This document shows, piece by piece, positions 34,069 to 43,188 of a stretch of DNA of 64,000 nucleotides. The notes below the pieces were generated by a model. The model did no database searches. It saw only the letters and a program-made list of their open reading frames with translations, and was not told where the DNA came from. Position numbers and translations under genes: made by a program. The stretch is from contig NZ_CP091716.1 in the NCBI RefSeq assembly GCF_022009635.1, forward strand, positions 6,442,501 through 6,506,500, in the 5' to 3' direction. The DNA is from Variovorax paradoxus. Lineage in GTDB: Bacteria > Pseudomonadota > Gammaproteobacteria > Burkholderiales > Burkholderiaceae_C. Positions within the stretch are counted from its first letter, which is position 1, and every line of letters starts with the position of its first letter.

Positions 34069-35682
34069 TCAGCTTTTGTCTTTGAGCAGCCGGCGCAGCA
34101 CCTTGCCGGCGCCGGTGGTCGGCAGTGCGTCGATGAAGCTCACGGCGCGCGGCGCCTTGTAGCTTGCCATGTTGTCGCGCGCCCAGGCCACGAGCGCGTC
34201 GGCCTCCAGCGCGGCGCCGGGCTTGCGCACGATGAAGGCCTTCACCACCTCGCCCTTCTCCGCGTCGGGCTGCGCGATGACCGCCGCCTGCGCCACCGCC
34301 GGATGCTTGATGAGAATGGTCTCGACCTCTTCCGGGAACACGCTGTAGCCCGAGACCTTGATCATTTCCTTGAAGCGGCCGATGAAGGTGAGGTAGCCGT
34401 CGGCATCGAGCTTGCCCATGTCGCCGGTGTGCACCCAGCCGTTGCGCAGCGTGGCGGCGGTGGCTTCGGGCTTGTTCCAGTAGCCCTTGAACGAGCCGGG
34501 GCTGGTGAGCACGATCTCGCCGACTTCGCCGGCGGGCATGTCGGCCTGCGTCTCGGTGTCGATGATGCGGATGGTCACGCCCGGCACCGCGATGCCTTGC
34601 GTGCCCCAGCGCGGCGCATGGTGCGGCGTGTAGGTGTCGCAGGTATGGGTCTCGCTCAGGCCGTAGGCGGCCTCGAACGAAGTGCAGTTCGGCGCATGCG
34701 AGCGCCACTGCTGCGCCAGCGGTTCGGTGAAGGTGATGCCGAAGCTGGTCACCGGGTTCATCTTCAGGCTCGACAGGTCGAAGCCGGCGATGTCCGGCAC
34801 CTGCATGCAGGCCACGTTCATCGGCGCGATGCTGTACCACCAGCTCACCTTGAAGCTGGCGATGGCCTGCAGCACGGCGCGCGGATCGAAGCGGTGCAGC
34901 AGCACCGAGGTCGCGCCGCTGAGCACTGGCACGTTCACGCCCATCAGCATGCCGGCGATGTGATACAGCGGCGCGATGGACAGCAGCACGTCGGCCGGGC
35001 CCACGCCGTTGCAGTCGGCCGCGGCGCGCGTCTTGAAGAGCGCATTGCCGTAGCTCAGCATCGCGCCCTTGGGCAGGCCGGTGGTGCCGGATGTGTAGGT
35101 CATGAGCGCCACGTCGTCCATCTCGATGGCCACGGGCTGCGGCCTGGCGTCGGACTTCATCACCGCGAGGAAATCTTCGCAGCCCTCGGGCACGGTGCGC
35201 GCCGCGTTGTGCTCCACGGCCAGTTCGGCCGGCAGGTCGAGCGAGGGTTCGGCGGACAGCAGGTCGGCGTAGTGCACCGCGAACACATGCTCGAGCGCGC
35301 TTTCAGGCTGCACCTTGCGCACCACCGGCAGCAGCGGCGCGGCCGCGACGATCACGCGCGCCTTCAGGTCGTTGACCTGGTAGGCCAGCTCGTGCTCCTT
35401 GTTGAGCGGACCGCTCGGGCAGACGATGGCGCCGATCTTCTGGATGCCGAAGTGCGCCACCAGGTACTGCGGACAGTTGTTCAGGAAGAGCACCACCGGT
35501 TCGCCCTTCTTCACGCCGAGGGCCTGCAGCCGCGCCGCGAAGGCGTCGCTCGCGCGGTCGAGTTCGGCCCAGCTCATGGCGTGGCCGTACCAGATGCAGG
35601 CGGCGCTGGCGCCGCGCTCGCGCGCGTGGGTGCGCAGGTATTCGTGCAGGGGCTGCTGGGGGCGTTCGGGCATTGTCTCCAT
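34069..35682 (-). CDS. Acyl-CoA ligase (AMP-forming)
   Basis: Protein of 537 aa of the ANL adenylating superfamily. It has the ATP/phosphate loop MTYTSGTTGLPKG near residue 200, YGLSETHTCDTY, the hinge HTGDMGKLDADGYLTFIGR and the C-terminal domain with KVSGYSVFPEEVE. The catalytic Lys lies in GAGKVLRRLL near the end. It activates a carboxylic acid to its CoA thioester, probably a fatty or aryl acid. It is first in a two-gene operon with the single-chain acyl-CoA carboxylase and divergent from a TetR regulator. Confidence 0.9.
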   Translation of the reverse strand: METMPERPQQPLHEYLRTHARERGASAACIWYGHAMSWAELDRASDAFAARLQALGVKKGEPVVLFLNNCPQYLVAHFGIQKIGAIVCPSGPLNKEHELAYQVNDLKARVIVAAAPLLPVVRKVQPESALEHVFAVHYADLLSAEPSLDLPAELAVEHNAARTVPEGCEDFLAVMKSDARPQPVAIEMDDVALMTYTSGTTGLPKGAMLSYGNALFKTRAAADCNGVGPADVLLSIAPLYHIAGMLMGVNVPVLSGATSVLLHRFDPRAVLQAIASFKVSWWYSIAPMNVACMQVPDIAGFDLSSLKMNPVTSFGITFTEPLAQQWRSHAPNCTSFEAAYGLSETHTCDTYTPHHAPRWGTQGIAVPGVTIRIIDTETQADMPAGEVGEIVLTSPGSFKGYWNKPEATAATLRNGWVHTGDMGKLDADGYLTFIGRFKEMIKVSGYSVFPEEVETILIKHPAVAQAAVIAQPDAEKGEVVKAFIVRKPGAALEADALVAWARDNMASYKAPRAVSFIDALPTTGAGKVLRRLLKDKS

Positions 35683-35698
35683 GGCGTCACTTTCTCAG

Positions 35699-35712
35699 GG
35701 TTATCGATAGCC
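35699..35712. promoter_or_regulatory. Candidate TetR operator
   Basis: GGTTATCGATAGCC is a 14-base palindrome with one mismatched pair, located between the divergent ligase and TetR genes. A second dyad (CGCCC/GGGCG around ATGCAT, 35712-35730) adjoins it. Assignment rests on position and symmetry. Confidence 0.4.
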
Positions 35713-35767
35713 GCCCATGCATGACGGGCGCTTGCCAATGCCGCATGGTGCACGAACAATCCTACCC

Positions 35768-36463
35768 ATGGGTATAACTTCCGCGACACGGCACAAACCC
35801 TCTGGGGACCAGAGCGAGACAACGGCCACCACGCAGCCGCACCTGCCGCAGGGCACCGGCCGCCAGCGCGCCGCCACGCAGGGCACCGACCTGCAGCGCG
35901 AGCGCATCCTGCAGGCGGCCGCGCAGCTCTTCGCGGCGCAGGGCTACGCCAACACGACCATGGCGCAGATCGTTCGCGCGCTGGGCGTGACCAAGCCTTT
36001 CGTGTACTACTACTTCCGCGACAAGCAGGAGATCTTCGAGACGCTCTCGTGGGCCCCGGCGGTCGACTGCTTCACCGCGCTGGACTTCGCGGCCACAGAC
36101 TCGCGCCGCGCCAGCGAGAAGGTGCTCGAGGGCATCGAGCGGCTGATCCGGGCGACCATCGCGCACCACCCGGCGGCCTTCTTCGCCTACCGCGAGCCGC
36201 AGGTGTACCGGCCCGAGTACCTCGCCGCGCAGAAGAAGCTCGCGCATCACTTCTACGACCTGCTGTGCCCGCTGCTCGAAGAAGCGCGGCGCGACGGCGA
36301 CCTCGACTTCACCGAGACCAAGATCACCGCGCTCGCGGCCTGCAGCCTGCCCGGCTTCCTGTACAGCTGGTACAGGCCGGGCGGTCGCCTGTCGCCCGAC
36401 GAGGTGGTGGCCGAGCTCACGAAGCTGGCCAGCCGCGTGATCGGGCTGCGAACGAAGAACTGA
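35768..36463 (+). CDS. TetR/AcrR family regulator
   Basis: About 231 aa. After a disordered basic/polar N-terminus the TetR DNA-binding domain is clear: RERILQAAAQLFAAQGYANT, then TMAQIVRALGVTKPFVYYYF and RDKQEIFETL. The C-terminal ligand domain is helical. Three in-frame ATGs exist (35717, 35738, 35768); all leave the domain intact and I chose the last, so the start is uncertain. It is divergent from the ligase-carboxylase operon and 25 bases upstream of a periplasmic binding protein gene on the same strand. It probably regulates both sides in response to an acyl-CoA or its precursor. Confidence 0.85.
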   Translation: MGITSATRHKPSGDQSETTATTQPHLPQGTGRQRAATQGTDLQRERILQAAAQLFAAQGYANTTMAQIVRALGVTKPFVYYYFRDKQEIFETLSWAPAVDCFTALDFAATDSRRASEKVLEGIERLIRATIAHHPAAFFAYREPQVYRPEYLAAQKKLAHHFYDLLCPLLEEARRDGDLDFTETKITALAACSLPGFLYSWYRPGGRLSPDEVVAELTKLASRVIGLRTKN

Positions 36464-36488
36464 CCACAACACCCTCCGGAGACACACC

Positions 36489-37745
36489 ATGAAGTTCAAC
36501 CGTGCGCCATTGGCGCGGATCGCCCTTGCCTCCCTGCTTTGCATCTCGGGTGCCGCGCAGGCGCAGCAGCAGACTTACAAGATCGCCTACATCGACCCGC
36601 TCTCGGGCCCCTTCGCCAATGTCGGCGAGCTGATGCTGATGCACACGCAGTACGCCATCGAGGACATCAACGCCAAGGGCGGCGTGCTCGGCGGCACGAA
36701 GCTGCAGCTGCTGCAGTTCGACAGCAAGCTGTCGGCGCAGGAGAGCCAGAGCGCGCTGCAGGCGGCCATCGACCAGGGCGCGAAGGCGATCGTCACGGGC
36801 GGCTCGGGCTCGTCGGTGGTCACGGCGCTGGTGCAATCGGTGGCGCGCTGGAACCAGCGCAACCCGGGCAAGGAACTGATCGTGCTGAACCACTCGTCCA
36901 TCGACCCCGAGATGACGGGCAAGGCCTGCAGCTTCTGGCACTTCCAGACCGAGGCGAACACGGCGATGAAGATGAAGGCGCTGGCCAACTACATCAAGAA
37001 GACGCCCGACGTGAAGAAGGTCTACCTGCTGAACCAGGACTATGCGCACGGCAAGCAATGGGCCAGCTATGGCCGCCAGATGGTGGGCCTGGCGCGGCCG
37101 GACATCCAGTTCGTCGGCGAGACGCTGCATCCCATCGGCCGCGTGAAGGACTTCGCGCCGTATGTCGCGAACATCAAGCAGAGCGGCGCGGATTCGGTCA
37201 TCACCGGCAACTGGGGCCAGGACATGACGCTGCTGCTGAAGGCGGCGGGCGACGCGGGCTACAACCTGCGCTACTTCAATCACAGCGCGGGCTCGGTGCC
37301 GGGCACGGTCACGGCCGTGTCGCAGGCGAAGCTGGGGCAGCTGACCTGGGTGGCCGAGTGGCATCCGGGCGAGGCCGACACGCCGAAGGTGGACGCGCTG
37401 GCCAAGGCCTACAAGGCCAAGACGGGCAAGGACTTTCTCGCGCCGCGCATCGACATGACGCCGCGCCTGCTGGCCGCGGCCATCAACAAGGCCGGCTCCA
37501 CGGACACGGTGAAGGTGGCGCACGCGCTCGAAGACCTGATTTTCGATTCGGTGGTGGGGCCGGTGCGCATGCGCGGCGAAGACCATCAGTTGCTGCTGCC
37601 GCAGGTGGTCAACACCATTGCGCCAGTCGACGGCAAGACGGTGAAGGTGGGCTGGGAGGGCACGAACTACGGCTTCCGGACTGACGCGGTCTATACCGGG
37701 AACGAGCTGGCCCAAGGCACGGAGTGCAAGATGGTCAGGCCCTGA
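36489..37745 (+). CDS. Branched-chain-amino-acid-type ABC substrate-binding protein
   Basis: Periplasmic receptor of 418 aa. The signal peptide ends GAAQAQQ, followed by YKIAYIDPLSGPFANVGELM, the usual opening of LivJ-type binding proteins, and GSGSSVVTALVQSV and LLNQDYAHGKQWASYGRQ. The ATG at 36489 follows CTCCGGAG closely. No permease or ATPase genes of a Liv system lie nearby, so it is an orphan receptor or works with a distant transporter. Being co-directional with and close behind the TetR gene suggests that it captures the acid metabolised by the ligase-carboxylase operon. Confidence 0.9.
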   Translation: MKFNRAPLARIALASLLCISGAAQAQQQTYKIAYIDPLSGPFANVGELMLMHTQYAIEDINAKGGVLGGTKLQLLQFDSKLSAQESQSALQAAIDQGAKAIVTGGSGSSVVTALVQSVARWNQRNPGKELIVLNHSSIDPEMTGKACSFWHFQTEANTAMKMKALANYIKKTPDVKKVYLLNQDYAHGKQWASYGRQMVGLARPDIQFVGETLHPIGRVKDFAPYVANIKQSGADSVITGNWGQDMTLLLKAAGDAGYNLRYFNHSAGSVPGTVTAVSQAKLGQLTWVAEWHPGEADTPKVDALAKAYKAKTGKDFLAPRIDMTPRLLAAAINKAGSTDTVKVAHALEDLIFDSVVGPVRMRGEDHQLLLPQVVNTIAPVDGKTVKVGWEGTNYGFRTDAVYTGNELAQGTECKMVRP

Positions 37746-37773
37746 GCGCGCCTTCCTTCACGCCAGCTGAAGC

Positions 37774-37803
37774 GGACGGGGTCTTGTAAGGGAAACCCCG
37801 TCC
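37774..37803. terminator. Hairpin between binding protein and P450 genes
   Basis: A perfect 9-bp stem (GGACGGGGT / ACCCCGTCC) with a 12-nt loop lies 28 bases after the binding-protein stop. No T-run follows. It probably separates the P450 gene from the upstream transcript. Confidence 0.45.
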
Positions 37804-37887
37804 TGCCTGCCGCCTGTGCCGTCGGGATACTCCGGCCTAGAAGCCCGGATATCAGAGGCGGGTCCATTCCAAAGGCACAACAAGACC

Positions 37888-40800
37888 ATGGCAGGCAAAA
37901 ACTCGCTCCACCCGATCCCGCATCCGGCGAAGAAACCCTTCGTCGGCAACCTGCTGTCGATCGGCTCCGATTCTCCCGTGCTCGACATGTGGAAGATCGC
38001 GCAAGACCTCGGTGGCATCTACTGGCTCGACATGCCGGGCATGCCCGTGATCGTGGTGTCGTCGCCCGCGCTGGTCGACGAACTCTGCGAGGAAGCCCGC
38101 TTCGACAAGAGCACGCGCGGCGCGCTGCGCCGGCTGCGCGCCGCCTCGCACGGCCTCTTCACGTCGGACACGCACGAGGAGACCTGGTCGAAGCCGCACA
38201 ACATCCTGCTGGCCAACTTCAGCCAGCGCGCGATGCAGGCCTACCACCCGATGATGCTGGACATCGCCGGCCAGCTCGTCACCAAGTGGGAGCGCCTGAA
38301 CTTCGACGAAGAGGTGGACGTGGTGCGCGACATGACCGCGCTCACGCTCGACACCATCGGCCTGTGCGGCTTCGGCTACCGCTTCAACTCGTTCTACCGC
38401 GAAGGTTTCCATCCCTTCGTCGACGCGATGGTGCGCACGCTGGAGACGGTGCAGAACCGCCGCGGACTGCCGCTCGAAGAGCTGATGCTCAAGAAAGAGC
38501 TGGCGCAGCAGCGCAAGGACATCCGCTACATGCACAAGATGGTGGAAGACATCATCGAGGAGCGGCGCGCGAGCGGCGCCGACATCGCCACCAAGCCCGA
38601 CCTGCTGAGCTACATGATCGCGGGCGTGGACAAGAAGAGCGGCGAGCAGCTCACCGACAAGATGATCCGCGACGAGTGCATCGAATTCCTCATCGCGGGG
38701 CACGAGACCACCAGCGGCCTGCTCTCGTTCGCCATCTACTTCCTGCTGAACAACCCCGAGGCCATGGCCAAGGCGCAGGCCGAGGTCGACAACGTGTTCG
38801 GCCCCGACACCACGCAGAAGCCCACCTACGCGCAGGTCAACCGCCTGCAGTACGTGATGCAGGTGCTGAAGGAATCGCTGCGCCTGTTCCCGACCGCGCC
38901 GGCGATCTCGATGCGCGCCAAGGAAGACACGAAGATCGGCGGCCAGTACACCATCAAGAAGAACAACATGGTCATCATGCATGCGCTGGCGCTGCATCGT
39001 GACAAGGGCATCTGGGGCGAGAACGCCGACCAGTTCAACCCCGACAACTTCAGCCGCGAGGCCGAGCGCGAGCGGCCGGTGAATGCCTTCAAGCCCTTCG
39101 GCAACGGGCAGCGCGCCTGCATCGGGCGGCAGTTCGCCCTGCAGGAGGCGGTGCTCACGCTGGGCATGATCCTGCAGCGCTTCAACCTCGTGGACCACAC
39201 GGGCTACAAGCTGAAGATCAAGGAAGCGCTGACGATCAAGCCCGAGAACTTCAAGATCAAGGCGCTGCTGCGCGACCCAGCATCGCGCCCACGCGGCAAC
39301 ATGAGCGACGCGGCGGCCGCGCCGGTGCAGCCGGCACAGACCGCCGCCGCGCGCAAGCCGCAGGCGGCGCGCCACGGCACATCGCTGCTGGTGCTGCAGG
39401 GCTCCAACCTGGGCACCGCCGAAGACCTGGCGCGGCAGCTCGCGGAAGCGGGCGAGATGCGCGGCTTCTCCACGCAGCTTGCCTCGCTCGACGACTACGC
39501 CGAGCGGCTGCCGGCCAACGGCGCGGTCGCCATCGTCTGCGCCTCGTACAACGGCGTGGCGCCCGACAACGCGGCCGAGTTCCACCGCTGGCTCGACAAG
39601 GCCGACGACGCGCTCAACGGCGTGCGCTTCAGCGTGTTCGGCTGCGGCAACACCGACTGGGCCGCCACCTACCAGGCGGTGCCTCGCCGCATCGACGAAC
39701 GGCTGGAAGCGCTGGGCGCCACGCGGGTGCATCCGCGCGGCGAAGGCGATGCACGTGAAGACATGGACGGCGCCTTCCAGGACTGGAGCGACGCGCTCTG
39801 GCCCGAACTGGTGAAGGCCTTCGACATCAAGACCGGCGCTGACACGCCCGCGCAGAGCGAGCCGCTCTACACGTTGGAAGAGCTGCCGCCGCCGCAGAAG
39901 AACGCGATCGTCGATGCGCTGGGCGCGGTGGCGCTGCGGGTGATCGAGAACCGCGAGCTGCAAAGCGGCGGCAACGACGCAGAAGCCGGACGCTCCACGC
40001 GCCACGTCGAGCTGATGCTGCCCGAGGGCCTCGTCTACCGCGCCGGCGATCACCTGAGCGTGGTGCCGCGCAACAGCCCCGCGCAGGTCGAACGCGCGAT
40101 GGCGCGCTTCGGCTTCGACCGCACGGCCCATTTGCGCCTGCATGCGGTCGCGGGCCGCAAGGCGGCGCTTCCGGTCGAGCAGGTGATCGCAGTCGACCGC
40201 CTGCTGGGCGACTACGTCGAATTGCAGGACGTGGCCACGCGCAAGCAGATCGCCACGCTCGCTGCCTACACCGAGTGCCCCTTCACCAAGCCCAAGCTGG
40301 TGGCCCTCTCGGGCAGCGACGAGGCTTCGCAGGCGGCATACAAGGCCGAGGTGCTCCACAAGCGCAAGTCGCTGCTCGACCTGCTGGAAGAGCACCGCGC
40401 CTGCCAGGTGCCGTTCGCGGTGTTCCTCGAAATGCTGTCGCCGCTGTCGCCGCGCTACTACTCCATCTCCTCGTCGCCGACCATGACGCCGGGCAAGTGC
40501 AGCGTGACGGTGGGCGTGGTGAGCGGCCCGGCCAAGTCGGGCATCGGCACCTTCGAAGGCGTGTGCTCCAACTTCCTGGCGCGCGCCGAGGCCGGCGACA
40601 CGGTGCACGGCGTGGTGCGCGAGACCACGGCCGAAGGCTTCAGGCTGCCCGAGGATGCGAGCCGCCCGCTCATCATGGTCGGCCCCGGCACCGGCCTCGC
40701 GCCGTTCCGTGGTTTCCTGCAGGAGCGTGCCGCCCAGGTGGAGGCGGGCAATCCGCAAGGCGAAGCGCTGCTGTTCTTCGGCTGCCGCCATCCGGAGCAG

Positions 40801-41112
40801 GACTTCATCTACGCCGACGAACTCCAGGCCTGGGCGCACCGGGGCGTGATGAAGCTGCATACCGCGTTCTCCCGTGCGGGCGAGCGCAAGGTCTACGTGC
40901 AGGACCTGATCCGCGAGCAGTCAGCCCATGTGTGGAAGCTGCTCGAGGCAGGCGCGGTGGTCTATGTGTGCGGCGACGGCTCGCGCATGGAGCCCGACGT
41001 GCGGCGCACGCTGAGCGATCTGGCGCGCGAGCACGGACACGACAGCGCCGCATGGATGGACAAGATGATTGCCGACCAGCGTTATGTGCTGGACGTGTGG
41101 GCGGGCAGCTGA
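37888..41112 (+). CDS. Self-sufficient cytochrome P450-reductase fusion (CYP102 type)
   Basis: About 1074 aa, close to P450 BM3. The haem domain (1-470) has the oxygen-activating I-helix AGHETTSG near 270, the ExxR motif in LKESLRLFP, and haem loop FGNGQRACIG with Cys411 as iron ligand. After a short Ala/Pro linker come a flavodoxin-like FMN domain (about 500-640) and a FAD/NADPH reductase domain (about 675-1074) with RYYSISSSP, GPGTGLAPFRGFLQER and a final DVWAG. It would hydroxylate fatty acids near the omega end using NADPH in the cytosol. Start at 37888 (MAGKNSLHPIP). Location next to fatty-acyl metabolism genes fits. Confidence 0.94.
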   Translation: MAGKNSLHPIPHPAKKPFVGNLLSIGSDSPVLDMWKIAQDLGGIYWLDMPGMPVIVVSSPALVDELCEEARFDKSTRGALRRLRAASHGLFTSDTHEETWSKPHNILLANFSQRAMQAYHPMMLDIAGQLVTKWERLNFDEEVDVVRDMTALTLDTIGLCGFGYRFNSFYREGFHPFVDAMVRTLETVQNRRGLPLEELMLKKELAQQRKDIRYMHKMVEDIIEERRASGADIATKPDLLSYMIAGVDKKSGEQLTDKMIRDECIEFLIAGHETTSGLLSFAIYFLLNNPEAMAKAQAEVDNVFGPDTTQKPTYAQVNRLQYVMQVLKESLRLFPTAPAISMRAKEDTKIGGQYTIKKNNMVIMHALALHRDKGIWGENADQFNPDNFSREAERERPVNAFKPFGNGQRACIGRQFALQEAVLTLGMILQRFNLVDHTGYKLKIKEALTIKPENFKIKALLRDPASRPRGNMSDAAAAPVQPAQTAAARKPQAARHGTSLLVLQGSNLGTAEDLARQLAEAGEMRGFSTQLASLDDYAERLPANGAVAIVCASYNGVAPDNAAEFHRWLDKADDALNGVRFSVFGCGNTDWAATYQAVPRRIDERLEALGATRVHPRGEGDAREDMDGAFQDWSDALWPELVKAFDIKTGADTPAQSEPLYTLEELPPPQKNAIVDALGAVALRVIENRELQSGGNDAEAGRSTRHVELMLPEGLVYRAGDHLSVVPRNSPAQVERAMARFGFDRTAHLRLHAVAGRKAALPVEQVIAVDRLLGDYVELQDVATRKQIATLAAYTECPFTKPKLVALSGSDEASQAAYKAEVLHKRKSLLDLLEEHRACQVPFAVFLEMLSPLSPRYYSISSSPTMTPGKCSVTVGVVSGPAKSGIGTFEGVCSNFLARAEAGDTVHGVVRETTAEGFRLPEDASRPLIMVGPGTGLAPFRGFLQERAAQVEAGNPQGEALLFFGCRHPEQDFIYADELQAWAHRGVMKLHTAFSRAGERKVYVQDLIREQSAHVWKLLEAGAVVYVCGDGSRMEPDVRRTLSDLAREHGHDSAAWMDKMIADQRYVLDVWAGS

Positions 41113-41127
41113 GGCCCGCCGCCCTGC

Positions 41128-41913
41128 TCAATCGTCCCGATCGGGGTCCGGATACACCAGCGGCCCCAGCAACCCGCGATTGAACGGCTTCCACTGCCCT
41201 TCAGGCTGCGCCAGCCGGTCGGCCACCGCATAAAGCACCGCCGGATGCCCGCCCAGCCCCAGGTGGCTGGCCAGCACTTCGATGTTCTCCGACTGCGGCC
41301 CGGTCTTCTCGATGCTGCAGCGCCATGCGACCACGCCGTCGGTGCGGCTGAAGATCGAGGTGGTCGGCACCGGCGGCGTCGGCTGCACGAACTTCATGCG
41401 GCGCGGATCGTGCGAGCTCTGGCCGCTCACGCCTTCGTACACGCGCCATGCATTGGTGGCGCGAGGGCTGCCGGAGAAAGGGCTGCCCAAGGTGATGACG
41501 TTGCGGATCATCGGCGCATAGGAAGACGCCAGCAGCCGCGCATACACGCCGCCCAGGCTCCAGCCGATCACGCTGACTTTCTTGCCGCTTTTCTCGTGCA
41601 GGGTCTTGAGCAGCTCGACCATGCCGTCTTCCACGCCTTCGCGCGGACCGAGGTTGCGGCCCAGGCCCCAGCCGTGGGCGTCGTAGCCGCGGCTGCAGAG
41701 GTAGCGGCGCAGCAGCAGCGTGGAGCCGTCGCCCGCCACCAGCCCCGGCAGCACCAGCACCGGGTGCCCGTCGCCGCGCGGCGTGAGCTGCAGCAGCGGC
41801 CACATGGCGATGCCGGCGCCGGTTTCCCAGAGCGCGCGGGCTTCGGCCAGCAGCAGCAGGCGCGACGGCGGCGTGATGGGATCGTTGGCTCGGGCGTGGG
41901 TGGCGGTGGTCAT
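41128..41913 (-). CDS. Alpha/beta-hydrolase (esterase/lipase)
   Basis: Protein of 261 aa without a signal peptide. It shows the oxyanion strand HPVLVLPGLVAGDGST and the nucleophile elbow VIGWSLGGVYARLLA (Ser near residue 119), then VITLGSPFSGSP as in lipase-type hydrolases. Catalytic Asp and His are probably in SRTDGVVAW and the following GLGGHPA. The ATG at 41913 follows AAGGAG. It is last in a minus-strand run after a TetR gene, two phasin-type genes and a WS/DGAT gene, so it may mobilise storage lipid or polyhydroxyalkanoate; this is inferred from context. Confidence 0.82.
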   Translation of the reverse strand: MTTATHARANDPITPPSRLLLLAEARALWETGAGIAMWPLLQLTPRGDGHPVLVLPGLVAGDGSTLLLRRYLCSRGYDAHGWGLGRNLGPREGVEDGMVELLKTLHEKSGKKVSVIGWSLGGVYARLLASSYAPMIRNVITLGSPFSGSPRATNAWRVYEGVSGQSSHDPRRMKFVQPTPPVPTTSIFSRTDGVVAWRCSIEKTGPQSENIEVLASHLGLGGHPAVLYAVADRLAQPEGQWKPFNRGLLGPLVYPDPDRDD

Positions 41914-41999
41914 GATGGAGGGCTCCTTGTTGGTTTTTATCTTCTTCAGCACGAAGTTGGGGCTCTGGCAGCCAATGCCCCGTCGGACAACAACGACAT

Positions 42000-42635
42000 T
42001 TATCCGAGGTATTTGCCCCTCAGGTAATCGAGGTAAGCCCTCGATTCGCTCGAAACATACGGAGAAACCAGCGTGAGCGTGTAGAAGGCCGCAAGGCCAG
42101 GGTCGGCCTGCGCCAGCGCATCGCGCCCCGGCACCAGCCGCTCGAACGACAGCCAGCAGGTGGTGGTGAACACCATCTGCAGCGCCAGGATGCGGGCCTG
42201 CTCGGCGCTGGTCTCGATCACGCCCGAGGCCACCAGCCCTTCGCACAACGTCTGCGCGGCCAGCAGGTTCTGCGCCGTGAGGGCCTGCGCGCGCTGGCCG
42301 AGCGCCGGGTATTCGCTGGCCAGGAATGCCATGTCGCGGTAGATGAAGCGGTACTCGTCGATGGCCTCGAAGCGCAGGTGCAGCGCCAGCCACAGGTCGT
42401 CGATGGCGGCAATGGAGGCCGACGAGCCGTTCAGCGCCTCCAGCCTTTGCTCGAAGCGCCTGAACAGCCACTCGACGATGAGCTGCTTGGCCTTGAAGTG
42501 GTAGTGCAGGTTGCCGGGGCTGATGCCGAGTTCGGCCGCGATCTTGTGCGTCGACACGGCCGCGAGGCCTTCCGCGTTGAACAGCGCCAGGCTGGCCTGC
42601 AGGATGCGGTCGCGCGTGGTGTTGGAGCTGGCCAC
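42000..42635 (-). CDS. TetR/AcrR family regulator
   Basis: About 211 aa starting at a GTG (42635), the first start codon after the upstream phasin stop. The N-terminal DNA-binding domain is clear (TRDRILQASLALFNAEGLAA, THKIAAELGISPGNLHYHF, KAKQLIVEWLF). The helical C-terminal ligand domain contains several aromatic residues. It lies between the phasin gene and the esterase gene on the same strand and probably controls the storage-lipid group. The longer open frame upstream overlaps the phasin gene and is not used. Confidence 0.85.
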   Translation of the reverse strand: MASSNTTRDRILQASLALFNAEGLAAVSTHKIAAELGISPGNLHYHFKAKQLIVEWLFRRFEQRLEALNGSSASIAAIDDLWLALHLRFEAIDEYRFIYRDMAFLASEYPALGQRAQALTAQNLLAAQTLCEGLVASGVIETSAEQARILALQMVFTTTCWLSFERLVPGRDALAQADPGLAAFYTLTLVSPYVSSESRAYLDYLRGKYLG

Positions 42636-42660
42636 AACCGGTGTGTTGTGTGGTGGCCGC

Positions 42661-43134
42661 TCAGCGTTTGCCGCGTCCGCGCGGAGCGGCGGGGGCGGCA
42701 GTCGCGGTGCCTTCGAGCTGCGCCACGCGTTCGCGCAGCCGGGCGACCTCGTCGCGCAGGGCCTGCACTTCGTCGGCGGCGGGCATGCCCAGGCGCTGCA
42801 GGGCGGTGGCCACGCGCTGGTCGAACACGTCCTCGAACTTGCGGATGCCGAAGCTGTCGAGCCCGAGGCCGGGCACCTTGCCATGCCCGATGCCGAGCAG
42901 GCCTTCGATCACGTTGGCCTGGCGCTTGGCGACGTCGTTGCGCACGTTGTCCAGCGCCTTGAGGCCGGCGCGCAGCAGGCCTTCGGCCTTGCCGGGCTCG
43001 GGCGCCTTCGTCGAGGCGGACGCCGCCTTGCGGGGCGCCGGCTTCTTCACGGCCGGTGTCTTCGAGGCCGATGTCTTCCTGGCAGGCGCCGCCCTCTTCT
43101 TCGACTTTGCAGTTTCGTCAGGACGGGTCGCCAT
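42661..43134 (-). CDS. Phasin-type granule protein with basic N-terminal tail
   Basis: Protein of 157 aa. Residues 1-48 are a Lys/Ala/Pro-rich, histone-H1-like tail. Residues about 50-115 are an amphipathic helix region like PhaI/PhaF-type phasins (GLLRAGLKALDNVRNDVAKR, KFEDVFDQRVATALQRLG). A coiled coil follows (EVQALRDEVARLRERVAQLE), ending in a basic RGRGKR. Phasins coat polyhydroxyalkanoate granules, and PhaF-like ones also bind DNA through such tails (family knowledge). In PhaF the basic tail is C-terminal; here it is N-terminal. Confidence 0.75.
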   Translation of the reverse strand: MATRPDETAKSKKRAAPARKTSASKTPAVKKPAPRKAASASTKAPEPGKAEGLLRAGLKALDNVRNDVAKRQANVIEGLLGIGHGKVPGLGLDSFGIRKFEDVFDQRVATALQRLGMPAADEVQALRDEVARLRERVAQLEGTATAAPAAPRGRGKR

Positions 43135-43160
43135 GCAGTGCTCCAGATACCGGAAAAATG

Positions 43161-43184
43161 AAAAAGGGCGCCGCCAGGCGCCCC
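43161..43184 (-). terminator. Rho-independent terminator after the phasin-like gene
   Basis: Read on the minus strand, the stem GGGCGCC / GGCGCCC closes a 4-nt loop, followed by TTTTT and a second T-run. It starts five bases after the phasin-like stop, making that gene a separate transcript. Confidence 0.85.
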
Positions 43185-43188
43185 GGGG

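Noticed and set aside
37852..40860. A 1002-codon minus-strand open frame
   Set aside because: It is antisense to the P450-reductase fusion, whose haem, FMN and NADPH motifs are intact on the plus strand.
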